Source: Dokdonella_A sp963834755 (GTDB taxonomy: Bacteria > Pseudomonadota > Gammaproteobacteria > Xanthomonadales > Rhodanobacteraceae). From it: DNA of 64,000 bases. The stretch is from positions 1-64,000 of the forward strand of contig CAWICQ010000001.1 of the NCBI GenBank assembly GCA_963834755.1, written 5' to 3'. The position numbers and the translations under genes are program-made. Under the pieces are notes generated by a model. It saw only the letters and a program-made list of their open reading frames with translations. It searched no databases and was not told where the DNA came from. Positions 9,301-17,668 of this stretch are shown here, piece after piece; position 1 is the stretch's first letter; each line of letters begins with the position of its first letter.

Positions 9301-10500
9301 AGCGATGTCGCATGGAGCAGCACGCTCGACAAATCCGACAGCATCACATTGACCGCGCCACCGCTCGCCGATCGAGCTGAAATCTGGCACATCACGGCAA
9401 GTCCGATCTGGCATGTCGAAACGAGCGGCGTGCCGATGACGGCCGATGCCGATGCGGACAAGAGCGACTATCGCAGTTTCCAGTTTCATCCGCTGCCGGG
9501 TGAGACGCTGACGGTGCGCATCAGTAAACCGCAGGCGGTCGACGGATCGACGCGGGCCATCGATCGCGCAAGCCTCGTAACGAGCGCCGGTCAACGCGCA
9601 TCGGACACCGTGCTCGATCTCACGATGCGCGCGAGCCAGGGCGGCGAACAATCGATCTCGTTGCCCGCCGATGCGGAAGTCATGAGTGTTTCGCGCAATG
9701 CCGAAATTCTGAACCTGCGCCCGCGCGATGGAAAATTGAGCCTGCCGGTCGTGCCGGGTGCGCAGCGTTTCCAGATTCGTTTTCGCGAGTCCTTGCCGGT
9801 CGCGTTGATGACCCATTCGCCGACCGTCGCACTCGGTTTGCCGGCGGCGAATATCGATCTTGGCATCGATCTTCCGGCCGATCGCTGGCTGCTGGCGACG
9901 GGCGGCCCGGCGCAGGGGCCGGCTGTTCTCTATTGGAGCGAGCTGGTCGTGATGCTGATCGTCGCGTGGGTACTCGCGCGCACTCGCCGTACGCCGCTCT
10001 CGCTTCGGCAATGGATTCTGCTCGGCATCGGCTTTTCGACATTCTCGTGGCTCGCGCTGCTGCCGGTCGCGGGATGGCTTTTCGCACTCGACTGGCGCGC
10101 TCGCGCCGCGTCGCCGACCTCGAACGCGTTGTTCAATCTCACGCAGCTCGGGCTCGCGATTCTGACCGTGTTCGCGCTGTTATGCCTTGCCGCGGCCATT
10201 CCGCAGGGACTGCTCGGCACGCCGGACATGCACGTCGCGGGCAACGGATCGTCGGCGCAGGCGCTGCGCTGGTTCGCCGACCGCAGCGAGGATGCGCTGC
10301 CCGGCGCGAGCGCGATCAGCGTGCCGCTCTGGGTCTACAAAGTCGCGATGCTCGCGTGGGCAACGTGGCTCGCGAACGCGGTCGTCGGCTGGCTCGGTTA
10401 CGGTTTCAACGCGTGGATGCGCGACGGCTATTGGCGCGCGGCGCCGCGCAAGGTCGCCATCGAAATTCCGGCAACGCCGCCACCGCCGGCGCGGTCGTGA
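6356..10500 (+). pseudogene. Very large exported membrane protein of unknown function, frameshifted
   Basis: One continuous protein of about 1380 residues can be read here only by changing frame. It starts at ATG 6356 with a signal peptide (FLHRLAWLTGLLLATAAHA) and a GAGGG site. At about 6706-6713 one base must be skipped (removing a G from GAAGGACC gives DHEDRALRLAAGAHEIR). At about 8178-8182 a second +1 shift is needed, and a further compensating pair may lie in the proline-rich stretch up to 8265. The rest runs in one frame to 10500. The protein has beta-rich extracytoplasmic segments, two clusters of membrane helices (about residues 480-570 and 1170-1350) and a VTGSEI motif in between. 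I recognise no enzyme domain. The gene overlaps prmC by GTGA, so the two are probably translationally coupled. Its preserved sequence suggests either a recent mutation or sequence errors. Confidence 0.6.
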
Positions 10501-11330
10501 ACGTTCGAAGTCTGCTTGCCGACGCGATCGTGCGGCTCGGCGGCGGCGATGCACGCCTCGATGCGGAGCTGCTATTGGCGCATGCGCTGGGCAAATCGCG
10601 CACGTGGCTGTTCGCGTGGCCCGAATACGAACTCGATGCCGTGCAACGCGCGGCGTTCGAATGCATGGTCGCCGCGCGCGAACGCGGCGAGCCGGTTGCG
10701 TATCTGACCGGTCGTCGCGAATTCTGGTCGCTCGATCTCGTGGTGACGCCCGATGTGCTCATTCCGCGGCATGAAACGGAGTTGCTGGTCGAGATTGCGC
10801 TCGCGCGAATTCCAGCGGATCGCGACGTGCGCATCGCCGATCTCGGCACGGGCTCGGGGGCGATCGCGCTTGCGCTCGCGCGAGAACGACCGCGCGCACG
10901 CGTGTTGGCGACCGATGCGAGCAACGCAGCACTGGGCGTCGCGCGAGAGAATGCGCGTCGGCTCGGTATACGCAACATCGCGTTCGCCGGAGGTGATTGG
11001 TGCAACGCGCTCGGTCGCGAGCGCTTCGATCTGATCGCATCGAATCCGCCGTATATCGCGGCACATGACGCGCATCTCGATATCGGCGATCTGCGGCACG
11101 AGCCGAAATCGGCGCTGATCTCCGGCGCGGATGGCCTCGATGCAATCCGCCGCATCGTTGCGGACGCGTTCGAGCATCTGCATCCGGGCGCGCGACTCGT
11201 GATCGAGCACGGTTGGGATCAGGCCGAGCGCGTGCGCGCACTGTTCGCGGCTGCGGGATACGCCGACGTTGGCAGCGCGCGCGATGGCGCCGGCCAAGAA
11301 CGCGTGACGTTCGGCGCGAAACCGGGCTGA
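10497..11330 (+). CDS. prmC: Peptide chain release factor N5-glutamine methyltransferase PrmC
   Basis: This enzyme methylates the glutamine of the GGQ motif in release factors RF1 and RF2 using S-adenosylmethionine. The protein of 277 residues shows the N-terminal helical domain, the SAM-binding loop ADLGTGSGAIALALA and the catalytic NPPY motif (IASNPPYIAAHD), with the linker PRHETELLVE typical of PrmC. The start is a GTG that overlaps the stop of the preceding gene. In many proteobacteria prmC follows prfA; here it follows an unrelated membrane protein gene, so the context is unusual. A terminator-bearing RNA element lies 270 bases downstream. Confidence 0.92.
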   Translation: MNVRSLLADAIVRLGGGDARLDAELLLAHALGKSRTWLFAWPEYELDAVQRAAFECMVAARERGEPVAYLTGRREFWSLDLVVTPDVLIPRHETELLVEIALARIPADRDVRIADLGTGSGAIALALARERPRARVLATDASNAALGVARENARRLGIRNIAFAGGDWCNALGRERFDLIASNPPYIAAHDAHLDIGDLRHEPKSALISGADGLDAIRRIVADAFEHLHPGARLVIEHGWDQAERVRALFAAAGYADVGSARDGAGQERVTFGAKPG

Positions 11331-11599
11331 GGCGGGCACGCCGCGTCGATCTGAACAAATCGCTGTGCCGGTCCCACCCGGGCTCCTCGCACGCTCTGCA
11401 GCGGCGCGCGGGCTCGTCGTGCGAAGAAGGCCGCGCTATCGCTGTGATCCAGTTGGCACTCGCTGCGTGCGCGAGCGCCCGCGGCCTTCGGCAAGCATTC
11501 CACGGAAGCCGAACTCCAAAACGACGATTCTGATCACGCGGTCAGGAAGCGCATGGCGCGGACCGAAGAAGTAAGCCCCGATAAGCCGCGCGTGAGCGC

Positions 11600-11740
11600 C
11601 GCGTGTCAGCCACAAGGCCGACACTGACTGCTGCAGGATGCAGCGGTGGAGGGACCCGATGGAGGGAACCGCCAGGATGGCGGTTTTGTAGGCGGGGAGG
11701 AGCGGCCCCCGGCGTGAAACATCGCCGGGGGCTTTTTTTT
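11600..11740 (+). ncRNA. Candidate CsrB/RsmZ-type small RNA that would sequester CsrA/RsmA
   Basis: Between prmC and dxs a stretch of about 140 bases has the anatomy of a CsrA/RsmA-binding RNA. It begins with a hairpin at 11603-11624 (GTGTCAGCC with GGCCGACAC). Next come a hairpin at 11630-11644 with loop AGGAT, a purine-rich segment GGTGGAGGGACC, and a stronger hairpin at 11667-11685 (AACCGCC, loop AGGAT, GGCGGTT), then a perfect intrinsic terminator. CAGGATG, the repeat unit of E. coli CsrB, occurs twice in loops (11634-11640, 11673-11679), and eight GGA triplets fall within 11636-11701. GGA in hairpin loops is the CsrA recognition signature. No ORF explains the region. The 5' end and promoter are not clear. 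Confidence 0.65.
11705..11740 (+). terminator. Strong intrinsic terminator of the candidate small RNA
   Basis: GCCCCCGGCG (11705-11714) pairs perfectly with CGCCGGGGGC (11723-11732), followed by eight T residues. The T tract shows that it works on the plus strand; it also separates the RNA from the convergent dxs gene. Confidence 0.9.
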
Positions 11741-11748
11741 GGCCGGCG

Positions 11749-13644
11749 TCAGCTGACGCTGCGCAAGTTCGAAGCCGGAATGAACGTCGCGAACCGAGTG
11801 CGTATCGCACTTTCGATCGAGGCCGCATCGAGTCCGGCTTGTGCGAGCAGCTCTTCGCGGCTGCCGTGATCGAGGAATCCGTCGGCGAGGCCGAGTTGCA
11901 GCACGGGCAGGGCGATGCCATGCGCGGCGAGACATTCGATGACGGCGCCGCCGGCGCCACCGGCGATCGCGTTGTCTTCGATCGAGACGAATGCCGCGTG
12001 CGTGCTGGCGAGTTCGAGCAGCAATGTTTCGTCGAGCGGTTTGACGAAACGCATGTTGACCAGCGTCGCATCGAGCGCGTCGGCGACGCGCGCCGATGGC
12101 GCGACCATCGCGCCGAACGCGAGCAGCGCGATGCCGCGCCCGCGACGACGGATTTCGGCCTTGCCGATCGGAAGCGTCGTCAATTCTTTCTGGACGGCAA
12201 CACCGCTGCCGCCGCCACGCGGATAGCGTACCGCGGCTGGACCCTGATGCTTGAACGCGGTCGTCAGCATCTTGCGGCATTCGTCTTCGTCCGCCGGCGC
12301 CATCACGACCATGTTCGGGATGCAGCGCAGATACGAAAAATCGAAACTGCCGGCGTGCGTTGGACCGTCAGGACCGACGAGTCCGCCGCGATCGATCGCG
12401 AACATCACGTCGAGGTCCTGTAACGCGACATCGTGGATCAGCTGATCGTAGGCGCGCTGCAAAAACGTCGAATAGATCGCGACGACGGGTTTGGCGCCTT
12501 CGCAGGCCATGCCGGCCGCGAGCGTGACGGCGTGCTGCTCGGCGATACCGACATCGAAATAGCGCGCGGGAAATTCGCGCGAGAAGCGCACCAGACCCGA
12601 GCCTTCGCGCATCGCCGGCGTGATCGCGTGCAGGCGCGCGTCCGCAGCGGCCATGTCGCACAACCAGTCGCCGAAGATTTCGGTATAAGTCGGCTTGGCC
12701 GATCCGCCTTTTTTCACGATGCCGGCTTGCGGATCGAATGGTCCGACGGCGTGATATTCGATCTGCTCGCGCTCGGCGGGCGGATAGCCTTTGCCTTTGG
12801 TCGTGATCACGTGCAGGAGCTGCGGACCCTTGAGCTCCTTCAGCGTGCGCAGCGTCGAGACCAGCAACGGAATGTCGTGGCCATCGATCGGTCCGGTGTA
12901 GTGAAAACCGAATTCCTCGAACAAGGTCGACGGCACGAACATGCCTTTCGCATGCTCTTCCCAACGCTTGACGAAGCGCCACAGGAACGAGCCGCGCTTC
13001 ATCATCTTCTTGCCGTGTTCGCGAATGCGATTCAGTGTGCGGCTCGCCATCAGGCGCGCCAGCATCTTGGTCATCGCGCCGACGTTTTCGGAAATCGACA
13101 TGCCGTTGTCGTTGAGGATGACAAGCATGTCCGGTTCGACATCGCCGCCGTGATTCAACGCTTCGAACGCCATGCCGGCGCCCATCGCGCCGTCGCCGAT
13201 CACCGCGACGATCTTGCGCTCGTCGCCTTTGCGCTGCGCGGCAATGGCCATGCCGAGCGCGGCGCTCACCGATGTCGACGAATGACCGACACCGAACGTG
13301 TCGTACTCGCTTTCGGCGCGTTTCGGGAACGGCGCGAGTCCGTCCTTCTTCTTGATCGTCGTGATGCGATCGCGACGGCCGGTCAGGATCTTGTGCGGAT
13401 AACACTGATGGCCGACATCCCAGACCAGACGGTCGCGCGGCGTGTCGAAAAGGTAATGCAACGCAACGGTCAACTCGACGACGCCGAGACCGGCGCCGAA
13501 ATGGCCGCCCGAGGTCGCGACCGATTCGATCAGATAGGCGCGCAGCTCCTGCGCGACATCGCTGAGCTCGGCTTCCGGGACCTTGCGAAGGTCGCCGGGC
13601 GTCTGGATGTGCGCGAGATGCGGATAGCGTTTCGGGTCGATCAT
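11749..13644 (-). CDS. dxs: 1-deoxy-D-xylulose-5-phosphate synthase
   Basis: A thiamine-diphosphate enzyme that condenses pyruvate with glyceraldehyde 3-phosphate, the first step of the MEP isoprenoid pathway. The 631-residue protein matches the family length. It shows the N-terminal SGGHFGAGLGVVELTVALHY and DVGHQCYPHKILTGRR blocks, the ThDP/magnesium motif GDGAMGAGMAFEALNHGG and the asparagine pair in VILNDNGMSISENVG. The central FDVGIAEQHAVTLAAGMA contains the catalytic glutamate, and the C-terminal transketolase domain is complete. It begins MIDPKRYPHL at 13644; the ribosome site is weak. It stands alone, without ispA or xseB beside it. Confidence 0.96.
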   Translation of the reverse strand: MIDPKRYPHLAHIQTPGDLRKVPEAELSDVAQELRAYLIESVATSGGHFGAGLGVVELTVALHYLFDTPRDRLVWDVGHQCYPHKILTGRRDRITTIKKKDGLAPFPKRAESEYDTFGVGHSSTSVSAALGMAIAAQRKGDERKIVAVIGDGAMGAGMAFEALNHGGDVEPDMLVILNDNGMSISENVGAMTKMLARLMASRTLNRIREHGKKMMKRGSFLWRFVKRWEEHAKGMFVPSTLFEEFGFHYTGPIDGHDIPLLVSTLRTLKELKGPQLLHVITTKGKGYPPAEREQIEYHAVGPFDPQAGIVKKGGSAKPTYTEIFGDWLCDMAAADARLHAITPAMREGSGLVRFSREFPARYFDVGIAEQHAVTLAAGMACEGAKPVVAIYSTFLQRAYDQLIHDVALQDLDVMFAIDRGGLVGPDGPTHAGSFDFSYLRCIPNMVVMAPADEDECRKMLTTAFKHQGPAAVRYPRGGGSGVAVQKELTTLPIGKAEIRRRGRGIALLAFGAMVAPSARVADALDATLVNMRFVKPLDETLLLELASTHAAFVSIEDNAIAGGAGGAVIECLAAHGIALPVLQLGLADGFLDHGSREELLAQAGLDAASIESAIRTRFATFIPASNLRSVS

Positions 13645-13908
13645 TTGCTGAAGCTGGCTTGCGGCCCGCTATTGTCCAATGCAACCGCGGGCGCGGCAAG
13701 AAAGGTCCGGAAAAAGCCTGGCCATTCGCGGGCATGGCGGTGGCTGCGAGGGGCGCTGCGGAGCGGTCGACAAGGCCACGGCCGACGAGCGATGGCCCAA
13801 GGCAGTAACGGCCTATACTTTTCCACGTTGGATTTGGCCGCACCATTGACCTTTTCGCGTATGGGTTTGATCGCGAACCGAGTCAGCGGTCGCACGACGA
13901 GATTCCTG

Positions 13909-14757
13909 ATGAGACAGCCCAACGGACGCACGCAAGGCACCGATTGGTCTTCGATCGGCTTGTGGGCGTTCGTGCCGCTCACGGTCGCGGCTGGATTCCT
14001 GTATGTCGCGGTGACGCCGCAATGGGAGACCGATGGATGGATCGGCGGACTTCTGGCGCTGATACCGCTCGAATACTTCAGGGCCTTCGTCGTTTCGATC
14101 CTGAGCGATACGTACGCAACGTACAAGACGCCGCGGCAAGCGGTGGGGTTTTTCCTGATCTCGCTGCTGATCCTCATCGCGATAGCGGCCGTGATCGCCA
14201 TGTACGTCGTCGGATTCCACGACTTTCTCGAATGGATGAGAGAACCCGACGTGTATCGTGCCGTTGCGTTCGCCCTCGCGGTGATCGCGTTCGATGGCGT
14301 CGTCAGCGTCTATTTCTTTCGCGGCGACGCCCATCGTCTCGCCGTGCGGCTGCAGGCCGTCGCTGACGACACTCGCGATTGGCTGCAGCTCGCCGCGTTT
14401 CAGCTGCCGATCGTGCTCGCGCTGTCGTACGGTGTGCTGCTTCTGTTCAAAGAAACGCGAGCTAGCCTGGCGTGGGTGCCTGATCCCGGTTCGAACGCCG
14501 TGCGTTCGGCCTGCCTCCTTTACGCGGCGTTCTATTTCGTCGGCAAAGCGATGCTGCTCGCACACGCGAACACGGCGGCGTTCAATCGCACCGGTCGCCG
14601 TCTGCTCGGCGCAAAGTGGGTCCAGTTCTTTGTCTGGGAAAAGAATCGCGACCGCGAGAAAAACGCAGGCGAAGAGCGCGCGGCGGAAAGCAAACGGCTC
14701 AGAGTGCTGACTGGAGAGGACGCCGCGGTTTCCGCCGATAACTCAGGCGGCGGTTGA
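13909..14757 (+). CDS. Hypothetical multi-pass membrane protein
   Basis: About 282 residues with six or so hydrophobic segments: a pair near residues 15-55, then around 80-100, 120-140, 165-185 and 205-225. A charged C-terminal tail follows (KNRDREKNAGEERAAESK). I do not recognise a family. The start MRQPNGRTQG at 13909 is chosen because a GACGAGA stretch precedes it; an ATG at 13861 in the same frame is an alternative. The last 15 bases overlap the end of the convergent small gene that follows. The open frame continues far upstream across dxs, but that part is antisense shadow. Confidence 0.6.
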   Translation: MRQPNGRTQGTDWSSIGLWAFVPLTVAAGFLYVAVTPQWETDGWIGGLLALIPLEYFRAFVVSILSDTYATYKTPRQAVGFFLISLLILIAIAAVIAMYVVGFHDFLEWMREPDVYRAVAFALAVIAFDGVVSVYFFRGDAHRLAVRLQAVADDTRDWLQLAAFQLPIVLALSYGVLLLFKETRASLAWVPDPGSNAVRSACLLYAAFYFVGKAMLLAHANTAAFNRTGRRLLGAKWVQFFVWEKNRDREKNAGEERAAESKRLRVLTGEDAAVSADNSGGG

Positions 14758-15018
14758 GCGCGGGCGCGCGTTTTTGTTTCGCCGGCGAACGCTCGCCGGG
14801 CTGCCGGGCATGCGGTGCACGATCGCGATGGTCACGATCAGGACGAGAATGCCGAACAGGCCGATCAGAAAAACATCGAGCGAAGATCCCTCGACGAACG
14901 GAAACAGGAGCAGGCCGGCCAGTTGCACGCCGAGCAGCGTCGCGCAGGGAACACGCAGCTCATGAGTCCACCAGGCGGCGCGCTTGCGCTTGCCCGGCGC
15001 GGTCGCGCTATCGATCAT
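14743..15018 (-). CDS. Small two-helix membrane protein, hypothetical
   Basis: A 91-residue protein with two hydrophobic stretches, about residues 24-42 (LLGVQLAGLLLFPFVEG) and 47-66 (VFLIGLFGILVLIVTIAIVH), flanked by basic ends (KRKRAAWW and RRRNKNARPR). This is the pattern of a small inner-membrane protein. Its 3' end overlaps the convergent upstream gene by 15 bases and it lies 58 bases downstream of the HNH endonuclease gene on the same strand. I cannot assign a family, and the ribosome site before the ATG is poor, so it could be spurious. Confidence 0.45.
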   Translation of the reverse strand: MIDSATAPGKRKRAAWWTHELRVPCATLLGVQLAGLLLFPFVEGSSLDVFLIGLFGILVLIVTIAIVHRMPGSPASVRRRNKNARPRSTAA

Positions 15019-15076
15019 TGCCGGATCCGTAGCGGCGACGAGCCAGCGTGCGTGCGCAACGAAGCGTATCGGCGCG

Positions 15077-15667
15077 TCAGTGCCGCCGGTTCTTCGGCAG
15101 ATGGTTGACCAGGAATTCCATCTGGTCGGCCAGGATGTTGCGGTTCGAAAGGATCAGGTGCTCGACCCAGCTTGGCCGATAAGGAACCGCAAGCAGCGGC
15201 ATGTTCGCCTGCTGTGGCGTGCGGCCACCCTTGCGCACGTTGCACGACCAGCACGCGGTGACGACGTTTTCCCATTCGTCGCGGCCGCCTTTCGAAACCG
15301 GCAGCACGTGGTCGCGCGTCAGCTCGCCGCGATGAAAATGGTCGCCGCAGTAAAGGCACAGCATGCGATCGCGCGCGAACAATGCGACATTCGTCAGCGC
15401 CGGTGCCGGATCGATCGCGACCGGACGCGCGTGTCCGGTGCTGGCGACGATCGGATGCAATGCAAGCGTGCTCTGCTCGCCGGTGAGTCGGCTGGTGCCG
15501 CCGTGGATCGTCAGGCAAGGATCGCCGAGTGTCCAAGCCACTGCACCGCGCACGTAAAGACAGACCGCGTCCTGCCAGCTCATCCAGTCGAGGATGCGCC
15601 CGGTGGAGTCCAGGGACAGGACGCGGGTGCTATGGATGTCGCCGGAAGCTCGTACTTCCGCAAGCAT
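15077..15667 (-). CDS. HNH endonuclease
   Basis: A 196-residue protein with an HNH/zinc-finger nuclease domain in the C-terminal half: CLYCGDHF, then LTRDHVLPVSKGGRDEWENVVTAC, then CWSCNVRKGG, giving two CxxC zinc pairs and the DH catalytic element. It ends with a conserved tail containing SWVEHLILSNRNI. Proteins of this architecture are common as stand-alone genes in proteobacteria, where their role is mostly unknown; there is no restriction methylase or phage gene nearby. A perfect AGGAGG lies seven bases upstream of the ATG. The gene is likely expressed on its own. Confidence 0.85.
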   Translation of the reverse strand: MLAEVRASGDIHSTRVLSLDSTGRILDWMSWQDAVCLYVRGAVAWTLGDPCLTIHGGTSRLTGEQSTLALHPIVASTGHARPVAIDPAPALTNVALFARDRMLCLYCGDHFHRGELTRDHVLPVSKGGRDEWENVVTACWSCNVRKGGRTPQQANMPLLAVPYRPSWVEHLILSNRNILADQMEFLVNHLPKNRRH

Positions 15668-15730
15668 GCTGACCTCCTTGGTTTACCGTCCCTGGACCCG
15701 CGAGCCGCCCATCCCGGGCTTCGGCGGCTT

Positions 15731-15812
15731 CGGTTTTCCGCGGAAAACCGGCCTCCGACCGCAGGCGCCGCGCAGCATAGACCAAAAGCTTTACGGTTGG
15801 AAAACCGGCCTC
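15731..15812. repeat. Perfect 20-base palindrome and a partial copy
   Basis: CGGTTTTCCGCGGAAAACCG at 15731-15750 is a perfect palindrome. The 14 bases GGAAAACCGGCCTC recur at 15742-15755 and 15799-15812. The element lies between the end of the GNAT gene and the start of the HNH gene, both on the minus strand, and may act as a terminator or belong to a repeat family. Confidence 0.6.
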
Positions 15813-15826
15813 GTCACTCATTTGAT

Positions 15827-16345
15827 CTAGCCGACGCTTTTGGCCATGCGCAACAACTCGATGCCGTAACCGTGCCGCTCGTACAACTCGCGGGCGCGTG
15901 CGTTGGCCGGAAAAACGCCGAGCGTGATGTAGCGGCAGCCGTGCTCCTTCGCCCAGCGTTCGGCGAATGCAAGCAGGCGGCTGCCGATACCGTGCCCGTC
16001 CCATTCCGGCGCGACCGCAAGATCGGAGATGTGACAGTTCGGCGCGCCGGTCAGGAAATCGACCGTCGCCTGCAGGTGCAGGAATCCCGCCGGCAAGTCC
16101 GCTTCGGTGACGGCGACAAAAAAGTGCGTGCCTTCGGGACGCTCACGCAGGTGACGCTCGATGTCGCGGCGCACGCCGGCGCAGCTTTCGTCGCGGTCGC
16201 GGCCGACCGGGAGATCGAACGCGACGAAGCGCGGAACGAGATCGAGAATGAAGTCCCGGTCGGATGTGCGTGCGGAGCGGATCCGCACTTCGGGAAGAGA
16301 TTCCACCGGATGCTGCTCGCACCTCAGACACGTCCGTGCGCTCAT
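15827..16345 (-). CDS. GNAT-family N-acetyltransferase
   Basis: A 172-residue acetyltransferase with the GNAT fold starting at about residue 20 (VRIRSARTSDRDFILDLVPRF). The acetyl-CoA-binding motif A is clear in ISDLAVAPEWDGHGIGSRLLAFAE, followed by motif B (YITLGVFPANARARELYERHGY). The substrate cannot be told from the sequence. The first residues (MSARTCLRCEQHPVESLPE) fall outside the domain, so a start further inside is possible. A small frameshifted membrane-protein gene lies just upstream on the same strand. Confidence 0.85.
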   Translation of the reverse strand: MSARTCLRCEQHPVESLPEVRIRSARTSDRDFILDLVPRFVAFDLPVGRDRDESCAGVRRDIERHLRERPEGTHFFVAVTEADLPAGFLHLQATVDFLTGAPNCHISDLAVAPEWDGHGIGSRLLAFAERWAKEHGCRYITLGVFPANARARELYERHGYGIELLRMAKSVG

Positions 16346-16369
16346 GCGGCCGAGAAGGCGTGTCGCGTG

Positions 16370-16523
16370 CTATTTCGCGGCCATCCTGTTGTTGATCATG
16401 CCGATAACCGCGGTTACCACGGCACCAGCGACACCGCCGCCGACTGCGTTACCGGCGATCTGCCGCCTTGCCGCCCACGGCGCCCGCAATTAACTGGATG
16501 ATAAGAGGAAGATATTGTTCCAT
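16370..16523 (-). pseudogene. Small glycine-rich membrane protein with one frameshift
   Basis: From ATG 16523 the frame reads MEQYLPLIIQLIAGAVGG and then stops after 24 codons. Skipping one base at about 16468-16474 (an extra C on the plus strand) continues as QIAGNAVGGGVAGAVVTA and ends at a stop at 16370-16372. The result is a 50-residue hydrophobic, glycine-rich protein ending in INNRMAAK. The repaired product resembles the small MEQYLPLIIQL-type membrane proteins I recall from related bacteria. GAGGAAG-like bases do not clearly form a ribosome site. It is too short for routine gene finding. Confidence 0.5.
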
Positions 16524-16689
16524 GACAAAACCCCCGCTTCGTTTGCTTGCACCATGGAGCGCGAGTCCAACGCAGGACAGCTGAGTAAGCGGATGCCCAC
16601 GGGCATCCTAGCATCGGTTGAACCGGGCGGTTTTGTGCATTGCGGGCGGGATTTCGCCGCCGAGATTTGAGCGTCGACGGGAGCGCCAG

Positions 16690-17295
16690 ATGGAAAACAC
16701 GATGAGCACGTTGTCGGCAGGCGTCCTGCTGTTCCTGATCATGGATCCGCTCGGCAACATTCCGCTGTTTCTCAGCCTGCTGCGCAATGTCGATCCGAAG
16801 CGCCGCCAGCTCGTGCTCGCGCGCGAGCTCCTGATCGCGCTGGTCGTGTTGTTCGTATTCCTGTTCGGCGGTCAATATCTGCTTCGCCTGCTGCAGCTCA
16901 AGCAGGAGTCGGTCAGCATCGCGGGCGGCATCGTGTTGTTCCTGATCGGCGTGCGCATGATTTTTCCGCCGAAGGACGGCATCTTCGGCGGCGATCCGCA
17001 ACGCGAGCCGTTCATCGTGCCGATGGCGATTCCGGGAGTGGCCGGACCATCGGCCGTCGCCGCGGTGATGTTGCTGGCGAACAGCCATCCGGGACGTGCA
17101 GTGGACTGGAGTGTTGCGCTGTCACTCGCGTGGCTGGCGACGGCGGTCATTCTGCTGTCGTCGACCTATCTCTTCCGCTGTCTCGGCACAAGCGTGCTGA
17201 TTGCCGTTGAACGGCTGATGGGCATGCTGCTCGTCGCGCTGTCGGTGCAGATGTTCCTCGACGGCGTGATGGCGTACGTGAAAATCGCGGGCTGA
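16690..17295 (+). CDS. MarC-family integral membrane protein
   Basis: About 201 residues with six membrane helices, the standard MarC/YhgN topology. Family blocks are visible: FLIMDPLGNIPLFLSLLRNV near the start, IAGGIVLFLIGVRMIF in the middle and FIVPMAIPGVAGPSAVAAVM. The PLGN and AIPG elements are typical. The cellular role of MarC proteins is unresolved; the old link to multiple antibiotic resistance was not confirmed, and transport has only been suggested. ATG 16690 follows GGGAGCG at a good distance; a second ATG lies 12 bases later. No operon partner. Confidence 0.88.
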   Translation: MENTMSTLSAGVLLFLIMDPLGNIPLFLSLLRNVDPKRRQLVLARELLIALVVLFVFLFGGQYLLRLLQLKQESVSIAGGIVLFLIGVRMIFPPKDGIFGGDPQREPFIVPMAIPGVAGPSAVAAVMLLANSHPGRAVDWSVALSLAWLATAVILLSSTYLFRCLGTSVLIAVERLMGMLLVALSVQMFLDGVMAYVKIAG

Positions 17296-17668
17296 ACGTC
17301 GCGATTGTCGTGCGACTCATCAATCTGTAACACGGCGACGCTAGCGTCACCTCGGCTGTGTCGCGGGCTCGTCTGGCTCGGCCTTCGGCGACTTTCGACC
17401 GGCCAAGCGCGCGCTATCTGAAGAGCTCGCTCGCGCCCGGGTGACACGGGTGTCGGAAAAAAACATTGCCGCATCCGCTGTTACGAATCGGTCACCGGTC
17501 GCTGTTAAACTATGGTTAAGTCTCGGGCGGGCTGGCCCGAAGCTGGGGTTTGGGCGCCGCGCTTGCGCGGATCCATGAGCGTCGAATGCGAACGTTTCAC
17601 GCGATGCGGGAAAGGTGCGTGCGGCGCCGTTTGCGTTTGCATATTCCATCGACTGTCGAGGCTGGGGC
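17296..17668. other. 373-base gap upstream of the TonB receptor
   Basis: No protein or RNA gene is supported here. An AT-rich patch around 17455-17520 (with GTTAAACTATGGTTAAG) is the most promoter-like part and presumably serves the receptor gene. I see no clear operator or terminator. Confidence 0.4.

Noticed and set aside
12433..13860. The long upstream part of the frame ending at 14757
   Set aside because: It is antisense to dxs; only the part from about 13909 has membrane-protein features.
17615..17668. In-frame codons upstream of the TonB receptor start
   Set aside because: They do not resemble a signal peptide, whereas the ATG at 17669 starts one with GAGG upstream.
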